From contig NC_037638.1 in NCBI RefSeq assembly GCF_003254395.2, forward strand, positions 22,459,352 through 22,523,351: 64,000 nt of DNA, in the 5' to 3' direction. This DNA comes from Apis mellifera (taxonomy: Eukaryota; Arthropoda; Insecta; Hymenoptera; Apidae). This document shows, piece after piece, positions 13,806 to 26,000 of the stretch. The translations under genes were made by a program, and so were the position numbers. Below the pieces are notes generated by a model. It saw nothing but the letters and a program-made list of their open reading frames with translations, was not told the DNA's origin and ran no database searches. The number at the start of each line of letters is the position of its first letter. Position 1 is the stretch's first letter.

Positions 13806-14812
13806 CCTGTTCCCGATCCCAGGACAGAAGCGTTCGGCTACCTGTCCTCTCCGACAAGTGTATCTCGCGACCGGATCCCGCTCCCGTTCCACGTGCAACG
13901 TTTCTCGGTAAACACCGAAGCGGCTACCGGTCCTCTCGATCCCAGCGCCCGTGGTTCCGCGCCGATGATCAACCGGAGTCGTGAATCGTCTCGCGCCGAT
14001 CGCGCCAACACCTTTCATTTGCCCGTGCATGCGTACGTTCCCGCTCGAATGGCGTACGCAAAATTCGATTTCGTGCAAATCGACAAGCGTGAACGAGGCA
14101 AGGAATGGTTGGATCGGTGAATGGTTAAGTTTTAACAACCATCGATCGAATTCGTTTGGAAGGAAATTCTCCTTTAAGAACGCGACTTCCATGCTTTTCC
14201 TCCTCCTCTTCTACTATTCACTTGATCGACGCGTCATCGAGTTCGATTATATTTCGAATCGAGTAGAAACTTTAATTCAGAGATTCCGAAGAAAGGTTCC
14301 AGATTTGGAAATTTGGCAGTGAATAGATAGAGGTATGAAGATAGAGGTAAGAAGGATTCGGTAGCGGAGAGATTTTCATAATCGTATCTGATGGGCGAAG
14401 GGGCAGCAGGGTGTTTGGAAGGGAGCGGTGTTTCGAGGGTCTCGTTCCTCGGCCATTTTCGATTAGCTCGCATAGCGAGAGATAGCCAGTCCCAGAAGCG
14501 TCTCGATCCTCATCTCGAGTGGAGCGAGGAGTGGATGACGCCCGGTCGGAGAGACGGGCGCACAATTCGGTGTTCGGCTCGGCTATAGGTCCATCCGGCA
14601 CGTCCTCGAATTCCAATTGTGGAGATGTGCGTGGTCGGTTCCACGCATCCACGGGCCCGGATCGCTCGGAACTTAGCATATCAAAGCCCTTATCGACTCG
14701 GGGGGAGCGGGGGTGGCGGTAACCTCGAGTACGGTAACCCTCAGACTTCGCGGCCAGGGCCGGAACTCGATATCCCCCTTGGAAACGCCTCGGGGAAATG
14801 TGAAATTCAGAA

Positions 14813-14842
14813 AATATATATATATAGAGAGAGAGAGAGAGG
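14813..14842. repeat. Compound (AT)n(AG)n microsatellite
   Basis: About 13 bp of AT directly followed by about 16 bp of AG. Confidence 0.95.
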
Positions 14843-15589
14843 CGCGCGTTTGTAAGCCGAGTGGCCGGTCAAGCGAACCGTAAATATGCGGTCGCGTAGT
14901 CGACAAATCACGATCCCTCCGACGGGTTGTATCCCTGCCACCACCCACGTACGCGAAAGCGTACCGCCATACGTGTCCGACCAAAGTGGAAAATAGTGAG
15001 CTCCGAGATGGACATCGACCACGATAAATCGAATGTATGACTGTTTTATTAAAAAGGATACCCTCCGCGCGCCGGATTTTCAGTTACATCCAAACCCCCA
15101 TCTTCCCTGGCCCGCTATCGTCCAGGGATGGCCGGCCTCTGTGCTCTTTCAATCTCTGCCGCGGACGATTTATTGCGACATCGGGATGGAGCCTTTTGGG
15201 ATATTTATACGGACGTTATCTAGGTGTGTCGAGGTGTGCTCGCTCGTGCCACACGTCCCTTCTCGATGATACCTTTAAACATACGGTAATACATCGTGCC
15301 CCGTTTCACTCTCGCTCCATCTTGCTCGTATCCATACGAAACTCCTCGAAACTCGTAATCATTGTAAACTCGAAAATGAAAAATTTATCATTTCTTTTTT
15401 TCTTTTTATTTTTACGAAACGAAGAATAGTTTCTCCGAGTAACGTGGGATTCCTCCTACACGGGTAAAGATCGAGAAAATCGACAAGCAAAGTTTGGCAA
15501 AACTTGAATCGAAAGTTTAGTCCCGCGTCGGGGACGATATAGCTCCGTTTACCGCGACGAGAAATCCTTGGTTCCGGGTACTTCTGGCC

Positions 15590-15745
15590 GATCGATAGCC
15601 GAGCACAACTACGATAAATGCAGCCGGGGCCCCTCGCGATATAACCTCTGGCTGCGCGTCAACTTTGCTGCAATCTGCATAACCGTGAGCTCATTACCTT
15701 TTAATTACCAGTCCCGGCGGCCGCGATGATTTTCATTGCCAGTGA
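15590..15745. promoter_or_regulatory. Candidate conserved non-coding element
   Basis: A complex, GC-balanced island between simpler DNA. It includes homeodomain-type TTAATTA-like words in TTTTAATTACC near 15700 and CTTTGCTGC-like words. No frame is convincing. Enhancer identity is inferred only from sequence complexity and motif content. Confidence 0.25.
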
Positions 15746-15766
15746 AACTCATCTAGCGCCGCGGCC

Positions 15767-15803
15767 TCCTCCCTCCCTCTCTCCCTCTCTGTCTCTCTCT
15801 CTC
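15767..15803. repeat. (CT)n/(CCCT)n pyrimidine repeat
   Basis: About 37 bp of CTCC and CT units. Confidence 0.9.
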
Positions 15804-15919
15804 ACAATAGAAGGGACTTTTCCTCGACAATGTTACACGCCCATTAATTTCGTTGCTAACTCCGCCGGGCGTTGAGGCGATAATTCTCTCGCTCTTCGTC
15901 CCTTTCCTTCCTCACCCCC

Positions 15920-15937
15920 CCTCTCTCTCTCTCTCTC
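15920..15937. repeat. (CT)n microsatellite
   Basis: Nine CT units. Confidence 0.9.
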
Positions 15938-16819
15938 CGTACACCGAAGAAGTAAAACGAAGCTGGGTTGTATTGTAAGTAGCACGTTTAAACGCGGCGC
16001 GTACACGCGAAATATCAATAAAGAGAATACCTAATTATATTTGCTTACGAACCGAGCGCGCTCGCGTTCACCCCGCGAATTATTTTCGCGCTTTACCATG
16101 TATATACGCGGCGGATAAACCCCCTCGTACACCTGTTATCGTTTAATCTGACGAATTATTTAATTTTTTATCTCGCGCCGCCACTGAAGATAGAAGGTTG
16201 TAAAGCGATTGAACATTTACACGGATAACGAAGCGACTACGAACAAAGCGTGAAATAATAATTGTATAAATGTGAACTACTAGTACGATACTAATTTCGT
16301 TGTTAGACGATCGTGACAAGGAAACGAGAGAGAATCGTGAAATTCGTACATGTGAGGGAGAAAGGGTAGGAGGAGGGGGGCAATTAAACGGCAACGATTT
16401 TCCACTCGACTCGTGTTATTCGCGCCGTTTACGCGCCCGGGCCAGGATTTTTGAATAAACACACGAGCAAATTAACCCTCGCCGGGAAAATCGATAACCC
16501 TCAATCTGCATTTAACTACACTGTATGATAAACGAGAGAGAAGTAACACGCCCATTAAAACACGCGCCGCGCATCATCGGCGGGGGATGATCGTAATCTA
16601 CCCGCCATTACCCTCTTTCCACCCCTCGCTTCGATTCGAAAAATCGATAATCAAAAATTGAACAAGCGACAACTTCTTCACATCGTCCTAACTTTATATC
16701 TTATATAATTAATCATTTATATATCTTTATATCGATTAATAATTTTGATCTCGTCGAATATATTACTTTGATGTTTCTCCTCAATTCACGATTTAAATAG
16801 TTCGGATAAAATAGCCGCG

Positions 16820-17095
16820 TTGGGGGATTGGCTCGCGGTTATAATGATACCGCGTAATTTCATAATCCTTGGAAATGATAGCCGCGGGTCTTTGTTGTTG
16901 TCGGCCGACAATCCAGCCGGGAGACATTATGAAAGCGGCGACGGACGACACGATGGCCGAGAGGACGGTGTCGCGGAAATTATATCGGCGGCGAAGGTGC
17001 AACAGGATGTCCACAGGCTAATGACGGTAATCACGTGTCGGCCGCGTATAATGTCTTTGTTCTATAAGGCCTTGGCCGCGCGCCACGTCTGCTGA
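16820..17095. promoter_or_regulatory. GC-balanced island with 14-bp palindrome
   Basis: A complex island with a 91-codon plus frame that has no ATG at its start. Its most obvious feature is the perfect palindrome TTGTCGGCCGACAA at 16898-16911, preceded by TTTGTTG. Two inverted ACAA/TTGT half-sites resemble a dimeric HMG-box (Sox) site. Regulatory DNA is favoured over coding. Confidence 0.3.
16898..16911. repeat. Perfect 14-bp palindrome
   Basis: TTGTCGGCCGACAA equals its own reverse complement. The flanking bases do not extend it. Confidence 0.9.
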
Positions 17096-17232
17096 GAAAC
17101 TATTCACGAGACACGCGACGACTGGCGAGGAAAAAACGTAAATGAAGAGGTGTGACGATGATTGGTTTCGAGTGTTACGCACTTATAATCGTTACATTAT
17201 TTTAATCACTGTCTTGCTCGAATGTATTAATT

Positions 17233-17256
17233 TATATATATATATATATATATATA
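17233..17256. repeat. (TA)12 microsatellite
   Basis: Twelve uninterrupted TA units. Confidence 0.95.
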
Positions 17257-17439
17257 CGCTACTTTATTCTCGAGATAAATTCGATCGTGACGCGAGAGAT
17301 CGATCCATTCGATCAATCGGATTTTTAACGGAAAAGGTGGTAAATGAAAATTTGAATTCTTCTATTCGAATTTATTCTAAACTCATTCGGATAATTCTTC
17401 CTGTTTGCCGAGAGGATTGTTCTGCGCGGTAGAAAAATA

Positions 17440-17995
17440 CACGCGCTGATGAACGGTAAATAAGAAAGTAGCGATGGAAACGAAAAGCGATAAAAGGAAA
17501 ATTGTTGAGAGAAAAAGAGAGAGGAGGGGGAAAGCTGAAAGACAAATATCGGAGAAATTAGAAAGAACGAAGGATATCGTTCCAGCTAGGAGAGAAGCTG
17601 TGCGAACAATCCAAAGAATCTCGAGAAAAGTTGAAGAGGCTGGAAAGTAAATCGATGCAAGGAGAGTTGGGCGAGGAGACGCGAGGCGCGACAGAGAGGA
17701 TGTTACGAAGAGGGAGGCAGAGGGGCGAGCAAAGTTGGGCGTTTCGAAAAATTTCCAACAACTGTAAAGAACAGAAGGAGCGGAGAAGGAGAAAGAGGAG
17801 GAGTGGCGGTCGCGCGACGGAGACCCGGAAGAATTCACCGGGAACTGGAAACGAGTGGAAACTGAGTGGAGAGTGGTCGAGAAAAGGGGGAGAGAAAAAA
17901 AAAAGAGGAAAAAAAAAAGAGGCGAGGGTAACGCGTACGGGAGAGGGGGAGGCGATCGAGTTGGACGAGGGGGAAGGTTGGGACGTATGATTATA
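17440..17995. repeat. Strand-asymmetric purine block
   Basis: Over about 550 bp the plus strand is dominated by A and G. The complementary strand therefore lacks stop codons and shows frames of about 150 codons rich in S, L and F. These are best treated as composition artefacts. One acceptor-like sequence exists on the minus strand (CTTCTGTTCTTTACAG, ending near 17764), so a real exon is not excluded. Confidence 0.6.
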
Positions 17996-18203
17996 CACCA
18001 TCACGTACGATTATGGTCGTTGAGCCGTGCGAGACCGATGCATGCACCGCATTATAAGCTTATCGTAGGCGTGCGAGATAACCACGGTCGCTAAATTGAG
18101 ATAGAAGCGAGGCAGGCCGAAGTCGAGAGCGATAGGTGGCAGGTCGGATCGGGATGGGTGAAGAAGCAGGCCGAGAGGGAGGGCACACAGAGGCCCGACA
18201 ATC

Positions 18204-18265
18204 AGATAGACAGACAGACGGGATAGACGGACGGATAGATGGATGGATGGATGGATGGACGGATA
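18204..18265. repeat. GATA/GACA/GGAT tetranucleotide repeat
   Basis: About 62 bp of degenerate tetranucleotides ending in five GATG units. A 250-codon minus frame runs through it, encoding HPSIHPSIH-like repeats. Confidence 0.9.
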
Positions 18266-18416
18266 TCCTTGGAAGGAGTGGAACAGAAGGCGAAGGAAAG
18301 CAGGATCGAGAATCCTAATTAACGGCATTGATCCGTACTCATTTGCATACGTAAACAGAGGGGCCGGCGTGTAGGCGCACTCAGAGATTCTTGGTGAATT
18401 CGAGAGCGATTCTGCG

Positions 18417-18523
18417 TTAAGCCACCCTTCCCAACGACTGTACACTCGAGCACTGACGCTTTCCACTTTCCACGTTGGCAACGAACACACCATCGGGGAT
18501 GATCGGCACACCGTCGACATCCA
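18417..18523 (-). other. Candidate terminal exon fragment
   Basis: On the minus strand a long CT tract (18552-18571) is followed 28 bp later by GATGCAG, an acceptor-like site. The frame then reads DVDGVPIIPDGVFVANVE, carries on through a basic GKRQC stretch and ends at TAA 18417. Codons are GC-rich and the peptide looks protein-like, though DVDG and PDGV echo a GATG/GTGTG repeat. No domain was recognised. A CT microsatellite can mimic a polypyrimidine tract. Confidence 0.18.
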
Positions 18524-18551
18524 CTGCATCAGCCGCGAACACACCGAAGGG

Positions 18552-18571
18552 GAGAGAGAGAGAGAGAGAGA
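18552..18571. repeat. (GA)n microsatellite
   Basis: Ten GA units. On the minus strand it forms a CT tract. Confidence 0.95.
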
Positions 18572-19648
18572 AGGGGAGAGAACGGGAAGAGGGTGCGCAG
18601 GCGCCCTGATCGACCTCCGGGAGAAATGAAAATGAAATCCAATATGGCGGTGGGTAGTCATCCTGCCACGTCGAGATTGGAGTTGGAGCTCCCCTTTCTC
18701 CCCCGTGTGCTTTTCGTCGCACTCTTTCTCTCTTTCCTTCTCACCTCTCCGTCTTCGTCCCACAGTTTTCTCTCGGTAGCTCTCCCTCGTCGTTCACCGA
18801 TCTCCGCTCGCTCGTCGTCTCTCCCTCCTGTCCCAACCCCTCCACCCGCCCCCCTCCTCCTCCTCTATGTAAACTTCGACCCCCGCGAGCCCTATCGACA
18901 CCTTCCATTAGTCGGTGGCTGCGTCGAAGGGTGAAGGAGCAGGTTTTATCGCGCCGTGAACTGTCTTTGCCCCGAGTCTCGTTCGCCGAGTAGAAGTAAA
19001 CTGCGGGATTTCACGGTTTCCTAGAAAAGCTTACCTATCCCGCCCACCCCCTTTCTGACCCCCCTCGAGACCCTTGTGCCTCCCTCCTCCCTCCTCATCC
19101 ACCACTTTTACCGAGCCGCTCTTTTTCCACTCGGGCCCGAGTGGACTCTTCTGCGAGTGGAATAAAGACTATCGCCGTTGAAACCAAGAAAGGACGGTGA
19201 AGCGTGGAGGATTCGATTGATCGTTCGATTACTGTCCTCGAGCGGATTTTCGGGGAATGACTGCGGTGGCGGTTACACTCCTTTCCACTCACCCGAACAA
19301 ACAAGCGGGGGAGAGAAAAAAAATTATTTTAAAAGAATCGCGGTATGCAAAGAGAGAGGGAGGGAGGAAGAGAGTAGTAATCTATTTTCAATCTCGTTTC
19401 AAAATAAATTCAAATATAAGCCGAGCGTTTTTCAAAATTTATTTATCGTTTCGAAAATATTTCCTTTGACCAAGTCCGATTGAAACGGTGAAAAAATATT
19501 TGGAAAAGCGAAGGAAAAAAATAATTTCGGAAGGAAATGGAGCGAAAGCGCGAATCGAACGGACCAAAGATTATCCGGAGTAATGGGAAACGCGGCAGAC
19601 AATCGAAGGTATCGATCTCCCTAATGCACTTACGTCGTGATTAAATCC

Positions 19649-19669
19649 ATCGCGCGTTCGACGCGCGAT
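19649..19669. repeat. Perfect inverted repeat, 8-bp arms
   Basis: ATCGCGCG and CGCGCGAT arms flank a TTCGA spacer. The following GATTCGAATCC resembles a tRNA B box, but its flanks do not form a T-arm. Confidence 0.9.
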
Positions 19670-20412
19670 TCGAATCCTCGAATCCTGTCACGCGTTCCAC
19701 GTCGAACGAACTTACCGACAGATAATTTCGAGCATCCGCCACGTGTATCTCTACTCGCGTGGATCACGTTTTCTCCGCGTTTATTTCGAAGGAAAACCGT
19801 CTCTTCTCGAAACAACGAACGTTGTTCGCGATGCCGATTAATGTCGCGAAGAAATCATTCATCCGATGAATTATCCGTTTTCTTTTTCGTCCATGCTATC
19901 TCGAACGCGAGAGAAAAAGGATACGCAGGTGAAAAGGAAAAAAGGGGAGAGAGAGAGAGAGAGAGGAGGAAAAACAGAGGAGAGGAGGAAAGAAAAACAG
20001 GCGCGTAAATTGTTTCCCCGCGGCAAACGGGAGACAGTTGAAATTGAAAATATTGGATTATTTGCATCGCGCGTTCACACACGTGCCTACACACGTGGAA
20101 CGAGAAACAAATGTTACGCGTCGATCGACTTGATCTCGTGACAACGGATTCGAGTCAAAAATCCCGAAATCAGTATATATATATATATCGGGGAGAGGGC
20201 GATGGGCGTCGAAAATCGCAGGGTTCGAATGGAGACAGGGGGTTAGGGCTAGGGAAGTGGGAGGTGGACGGGTTGGATATGGAACAAGCGGACGGCTGTC
20301 ACAATTTCCGGATTTCAATATTGACGGGTGCCGGGAGAGAGCGCGCGCGTTATCCAATGTGTAAACTTTCGCCCTGTATTTTAATTTCGCGACGCTCAAT
20401 ATGCCGCCGTCT

Positions 20413-20469
20413 ACGACGACGATGTCGATGGCTAGGACGATGACGAGGACGAGGACGACGATGTCGACG
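20413..20469. repeat. (GAC/GAT)n trinucleotide repeat
   Basis: Degenerate GAC/GAT/GAG triplets over about 57 bp. Confidence 0.85.
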
Positions 20470-20654
20470 CCAACAGCACCCGCGGAAAGTTTGCAATAAC
20501 AGTTTAATCCCCGATGATGAGAGACTCTGTGGAGGCCTCTTACCTCTCTCCCTCCCTCCCTCTCTCTCTTTCTCACCCCTTTACCCCTTTTCAGCTCGAG
20601 TGCACTTCAATCAAGCCGTGTGTTTGATTTAGAGCTATCCAAGATGCACTGATA

Positions 20655-21000
20655 ATAATCGATAAATCCCCAGGTTCCACCGACGCACCTCGATGCCTTG
20701 AAATCTTATCGCTGCCTTACCGCTTCCAGCCTCTCACCCTGGCAACGGAGCGAAGGGTGTGTCAGGTGTACTGGGTAATGCCATTGTTTAAAGGGATTTT
20801 CGTGTCCCGTCGTATAGGAGAATACATTGTACACGTTGGCCCTTCGAGTCGATTCCCTTTTGTAATAATTAGTTATCGAAATATGATAGAAAATTTACGT
20901 AGTATAAATCGGCCGTATCATACTTGTAATGTAATTACGAAAATAGAAGATACGAATCTTATTATCGTAACAGGTTTCGAGTAACATTAACGATGAAAAT
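20655..21000. other. Complex spacer, possible regulatory island
   Basis: 20,660-20,800 is unusually complex and GC-balanced for the area. No frame or repeat explains it. The rest is ordinary AT-rich DNA. Confidence 0.25.
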
Positions 21001-21300
21001 TTTTATATGCAATTCAAGAACGCGAAAGTGCACATGCAACGATAATAAATCCTGCAAAGAACTTTGTATATATTTGTTATTTTATCTCTACCTCGAAGAT
21101 AAATGAAATTCTAAATTTAACCTACCTAATGAGCCTAGTGGAGCGATATATTTTTCCCCTTTCCGCGATACCGGGCAATTTGTACAGCGAGGAGATACGT
21201 TTAACCACGTCCCATGTATTTCCCCGCTTATCACCCATCGGCCTAAAAAAAAACGTGCATAAGAAACCCGTGTATCGTGATTCGTCGTGGTGGTCGACGC

Positions 21301-21320
21301 GCCGCGCCGCGCCGCGCCGC
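21301..21320. repeat. (GCCGC)4 pentanucleotide repeat
   Basis: Four perfect GCCGC copies in otherwise AT-leaning DNA. Confidence 0.95.
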
Positions 21321-21819
21321 ATCCACGTCAAATCGATTTGCCGTTTCTAACACTTGCTTCTTAATAGCCGGTAATTGAAGGTACATAGAGAACGGTCGTT
21401 TATCACGCACGTTGCGGACGTGCGCCTCGTAACCGTAGCTTTCGTCGGAATGCAACGTTTCGTGCGGCGAAACACCGCGGCGGCAATTGCCCGCGGCAAT
21501 TCAAAACGGAACGATCGACGACAAATTTCTAGTAATTTTCCTCCCTTAATCGCGTAATAAACACTCTGGAAGGAAAATCTGAGTAATGATTTTCTTTACA
21601 GGTATACAGGAATAATAGTAGAAAGTGTATATATATGGAGGAAGGAAAGGACAAAGGAATAATAGCGGTATTGCTTACGAGGCACGCGCGTCCAACTGTT
21701 ACAAATCTATAAACGTAATGTTCAATAATGTTACCACCCCCCGGCGAAAAGTGGGTATCGCATGACCGCACGACACCCTCGACACGCGACAACCACCACC
21801 ACCGCACGCATCCGCGACC

Positions 21820-21995
21820 TGTATCAGCGTTTATTGCCTGACCAACCCTCGAAGGAGGACACTAGGACATACGTCTCTCTATAGGCATTGCTAGAAGCCC
21901 TTTGTAAGATCTTGCGGTTTGCCGGACTTGGAGGAATATCCCTGTGGGATCAGCCGTGTATCACGTGTCACCGGGAGAATCGGGGTTGGAAATCG
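21820..21995. promoter_or_regulatory. Candidate conserved non-coding element
   Basis: A complex island of about 175 bp without repeats or a supported frame, containing TATCACGTGTC (E-box CACGTG). Conservation cannot be tested here. Confidence 0.22.
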
Positions 21996-22740
21996 ATTGT
22001 CGCGATTAGGGGAGAAGTTCGAAAGTATAGGAATGATTGACGATCATATTTAATATAGCTATAGGTAGTGTCCGATATTTCTGATCGAAAATTTCTTTTA
22101 ATCGCTCGTCCAATATTACGTTGTTGTTTTTATCCCGAACAAGACTGTATTCCAAGAGATTAAGATTAATTTCGAGAGACGAGACTAAATGGGATATCGC
22201 GTGTGTACGGAATCCCTCTTCCTCGTCGATCCTTCGAAATTGGATACTTTTTTTTTTATCGGTGCTACGAACAAAAGCAAACTATCTGTGTAACAGTTTC
22301 CTTCGACGATTCCTCGAGGAGATGTATCGACACACCGCGAGATAGATGACGAAGAGAAGGTTGTCGTGTTCACGACGGGGAAGGAGAGAAGGGAGGAAAG
22401 AGAAGGAAGAGGTCGCGTCTTTATGAGGCGAAACATTTCGCCGGTTGGAGAAGAGATATATCGCGGCTCCCTCGGCTCGGTATCCTTCGATTTAAGCATT
22501 TGTCTCGCGCCAAATAACGCGTGTTATTCAAGCTATAAGAGACAATAAAACGCACATGTTAAGTTCCGCTCAAGCGTCCTCTGCCATCCTCTTTTTCAAC
22601 CACCGATGCCCAAACCCCCGATGGATAACCCCCCGCTTCGAGACCTTACGAACCAGATACCTTTTTTTCCACGATATCCCACCAAATCCGACGTATTTCC
22701 AATTGTCTCGTAGAGGGCTGACGTAGAGAAAGCTATCTTC

Positions 22741-22782
22741 TCTTTTCTTTTTCCTTTCTTTCTTTCTTTCTTTTTTTTTTCT
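22741..22782. repeat. (CTTT)n pyrimidine repeat
   Basis: CTTT units grading into a T run. The minus strand codes for KKERKK-like residues inside a 119-codon frame that is probably spurious. Confidence 0.9.
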
Positions 22783-23064
22783 TACAAGGGAGCAATGGTT
22801 ACCGAATATAAACGTCTTGATATATCGTGCGATAGGGTGAGTTCGACAGATCCTGAATAACAATATCTTTTCTTGGCTTACTAAAATCAACTGCCTCCCT
22901 TTTCGAAACGCATACCACAACTGAATCAAGAATTTTCTTCACGCGTTCTTCTCGAAGAAGAAATCTTATGAACCTCATTTATACGAACAACCAAATCAAA
23001 CAATCAAACACGTTTTGCCTCGGATAAACGAATTTCATATCATGTGCTTCATATTTTTCGAAAA

Positions 23065-23085
23065 ATATATATATATATATATATA
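23065..23085. repeat. (TA)n microsatellite
   Basis: Ten TA units. Confidence 0.95.
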
Positions 23086-23099
23086 AAACGTTCACGTTC

Positions 23100-26000
23100 T
23101 TGTTTCCATTCGTAGCAGACGTTAGTAAATAGCCGTATAAAATAAGAGCCAAGATTTCACTTGATCGAACTACGATAAAACTTTTCCCAACCTTCGACTA
23201 TAAAAAGTCGACGCGATTCTTCGAGCAATTCCATCACCCCGCTCTCCCCATGCTAGACAGAGATCGTCGATTTTTCATGAGCACTTAATTCTCTCTCTCC
23301 GCGGTTAACCAGCGCGCAATCGCGCATCGTCTTCGACGCGGTGATACAATTACGCCGCCCAACGAATTCCCTTAGAATCTCGTGGCTTCATCCCCGCCTT
23401 TTCGTTCGCGCCGCAGCAGAGAAATTATTCAGCACGGCTCATTATCCGAGCCGGGCTCAATTTACCGGCGTGCAATTCGTTTTTCGCCTTCGTTTCGTTT
23501 CATTTTCCACGAAACCGGAGATTACGCGCGGGCTACGACACCCGGTTTCCAACCTACCCGTTACAATTCGATTTCTCCCTTCGATTTCTCCTCTTTCTCT
23601 CTCTCTCTCTCGTTCGTGTCCATCTTTCTCTACGTGTGCTCTTCCCCAAGAAACATGTATACGAGTCGACACAGGAGAGTTGCTGCTCTCTCTTCCGCCA
23701 CGATGGATACACGAGGTTAAGGCATGATGGAGGGAAGTAGGCTTTTACCCGGTCATCGGGCTTCAACGGAAACTTGATTATTTCAAGTGCAATCGGACGG
23801 GCTGCGCAAGACGCCCAAACGCTTCGCAGGATGTATCCGTGTGATTGACGATTATTCCTCGTATCGGGATGGTAATTCGTGTTCGGGAATTAGAATCTTG
23901 CGATATTGGATCTCGTAATCCAAAGGAGATATTAAGGGAGAAATAAAGATAATTCTTCGATGCTAAGTTTAATTAACCGAATAGTCAAAAGATTTTCGAA
24001 TCAGCTTCAAATGATAATTTTGTTTAAAATATTTATTCGTTGATCCATATTTTCGTATTATCTTCGATTATTCTATACGTTTCGAATAATAAATTATATT
24101 GAAGAATTATACATAACTTATATTGAACTTTTATTTCTCTACTTCAATTTTATCTGGCGATTTTATTGATGCAGAAATAAAAAATATACAGCTTCCTTTT
24201 CTTCCTTTTCTTTTTTCGTGCAGGAATACAAAGAGGACGATTTGCGAGGAACGATAGGGCGGAAGAAAAATGAAAGGACCCTTGCCAGGTTTAACAGTAA
24301 CGTTGGATGCGTTGGTCAGGTCCGATATTCTTTTGAAAGAGATGGATGCGTATATATAAAGCGGGTATCGCCCTCCGCGTAAGGACGATATCGGGTCCTG
24401 CTCTGTCATTGCGGGGCTATCTATCTGTCCAGCGAGGCATGCATACCTCGTGCTCCACGGAGAAAGATCACGGGCCACCCTATCGTAATGGGCTGCGGGT
24501 CCGTAATGCAGCCAGATCCCTTTTCATTATTTTATGGTAATAATACGCTCTTCCCTTCTCTCACCGGCCGGACGCCATTTCCATCTCTGGCTCCGCGTAA
24601 GAATAACCTTTCGAATCCTCCTTTCTTCGCGCCAATCGAGACGATGGAACGATTCCACGGTTAATACCGATCATGATGAACTTCTGGATAGGGGAAGGTG
24701 AAGGAGGGGGGGAAGAGAAGACCTTCGACTTCCTGCATTTGCCCTGACAATATTCGCACGGCGATTAGTTCCTTTGCCGCGTTGATTGCCAATTATAAGT
24801 CAATGGAAACCGAGTATCGAATTATTTTACATTTGTTGGTCTTCCTATTTCTCGTATTTAGAGATAGAAAAATATATATATATTGAATCGTCTATAAGAG
24901 ATTCGAAAAATAAAATATCGATTTCCCTTGGATTCCGTTGGTTGGTTCATTCATGGCGGCAACATGAATGAAGTTTCGAAAAAAAGGAAGAGAACGAGGA
25001 GGCTGTCAGGAACGCGTCTGGAAGGCAATTTGACGTGTCGATCAATCAATAAACGCAAGAATGTAACGCGAATCAAAAATCCCGGGGCGGCAATCCCCAG
25101 CGGGGAAGAGGGAAAGGGAGTCGGTACGTGAGTACGTTTTCTGACCGTTCTAGGCTAGCGGAGAAGTGTGCCCATCGTCCTTTGCCAATAGAGAACGTGA
25201 GCCTCGTTTTAAGTTCTGGCCCTGCCAAATCCCGAACAGATTTGGGGTCTAGCCACTTCGCCCGGTCATTCGTCTTTCTTTTCTATCAGTATGTGACGCA
25301 CGGCGACCGGCTTCGTTTCCCACTCCCCTTGCTTACTCTCCTCCTCCTCCTCGACACTGGCTATCCGTTTTTTTTTTTATTCTTTTTCCCTCCCCCTCGA
25401 ACGAAATTTTTACCATCCTCGCAAGAGATAACTACGAAGAGACTCTCGAGGATCATTCATGATCCGTATATTTTTTTCTTTTTTATGAAAAATATTTGTC
25501 ACGTATATAAAATAAGGTTGATGAATTATTCCAAAACGTTAAAGGATCATCGTTGGATTACGAAATTGTGGAAAAGAATCCTTTAATAACATTGTTTCTT
25601 CAACTCATCGATTTTGAATTTAATTACAATACGATTCGATCGACCCTATGTTATCAAAATTTTCCAAACACTCTCTGACGAAAAAGGTTCGTCCCAGACT
25701 AGAGGTTCACCCCACGATATTTCCTCCCCCTGTCGTGCATCTTGTAACTGGAAGAAAATTACCAATTCAAAAGGCGAGTTCGTCGGTACCAAAAGCGTCG
25801 ACCTAGCAGTCCCTTAATAATCTCATTTTTACTAGAACGAAATGTGTAATATATGAGACTTATAGAAGCAATATATATATTTTATTTTTTTTTTTTTTTT
25901 ATCCAAAATCCAATACGGCGAGGAATTGCAAGAATTAATCGAGGACGATTAGAGAAGAGCTTAAAGAGCGCGAATTAATAACGTCTCGGTCCGTTTAAAA

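Larger units (their letters stand above)
13440..15300. other. GC/CpG-rich block, promoter-like
   Basis: This segment of about 1.9 kb is clearly GC-richer and CpG-richer than its flanks. It carries overlapping open frames on several frames at once, the usual consequence of few stops in GC-rich DNA. In bees such blocks often mark promoters and first exons (general knowledge). An initiator-like motif lies at about 13770. No known product was recognised. Confidence 0.4.
18330..19100. other. GC-rich, pyrimidine-skewed block
   Basis: GC-rich DNA with a GA repeat at 18552-18571 and a pyrimidine-rich plus strand at 18690-18870. It resembles promoter-proximal DNA. No product was recognised. An exon-like minus frame at its left edge is listed separately. 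Confidence 0.4.
19300..20660. other. Spacer with microsatellites
   Basis: No gene recognised. It holds a GA run (19947-19965), a TA run (20174-20188), a GAC/GAT trinucleotide repeat (20413-20469), a CT tract (20540-20575) and a perfect hairpin at 19649-19669. A donor-like CTGTCGGTAAGT lies on the minus strand at about 19712. Confidence 0.5.

Noticed and set aside
17383..18004. Two overlapping minus frames of about 150 codons
   Set aside because: They are open because the minus strand is pyrimidine-rich. Both are dominated by S, L, F and P.
18011..18763. 250-codon minus-strand frame
   Set aside because: It runs through GA and GATG microsatellites and GC-rich pyrimidine DNA. Repeats such as HPSIHPSIH and SLSLSLS show that it is simple-sequence translation.
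19660..19680. tRNA B-box look-alike GATTCGAATCC
   Set aside because: The bases on either side do not pair into a T-arm and no A box or acceptor stem was found. A similar look-alike near 37911 also fails.
25128..25586. 152-codon plus frame
   Set aside because: No ATG at the start, and the F/L-rich middle comes from T/C tracts.
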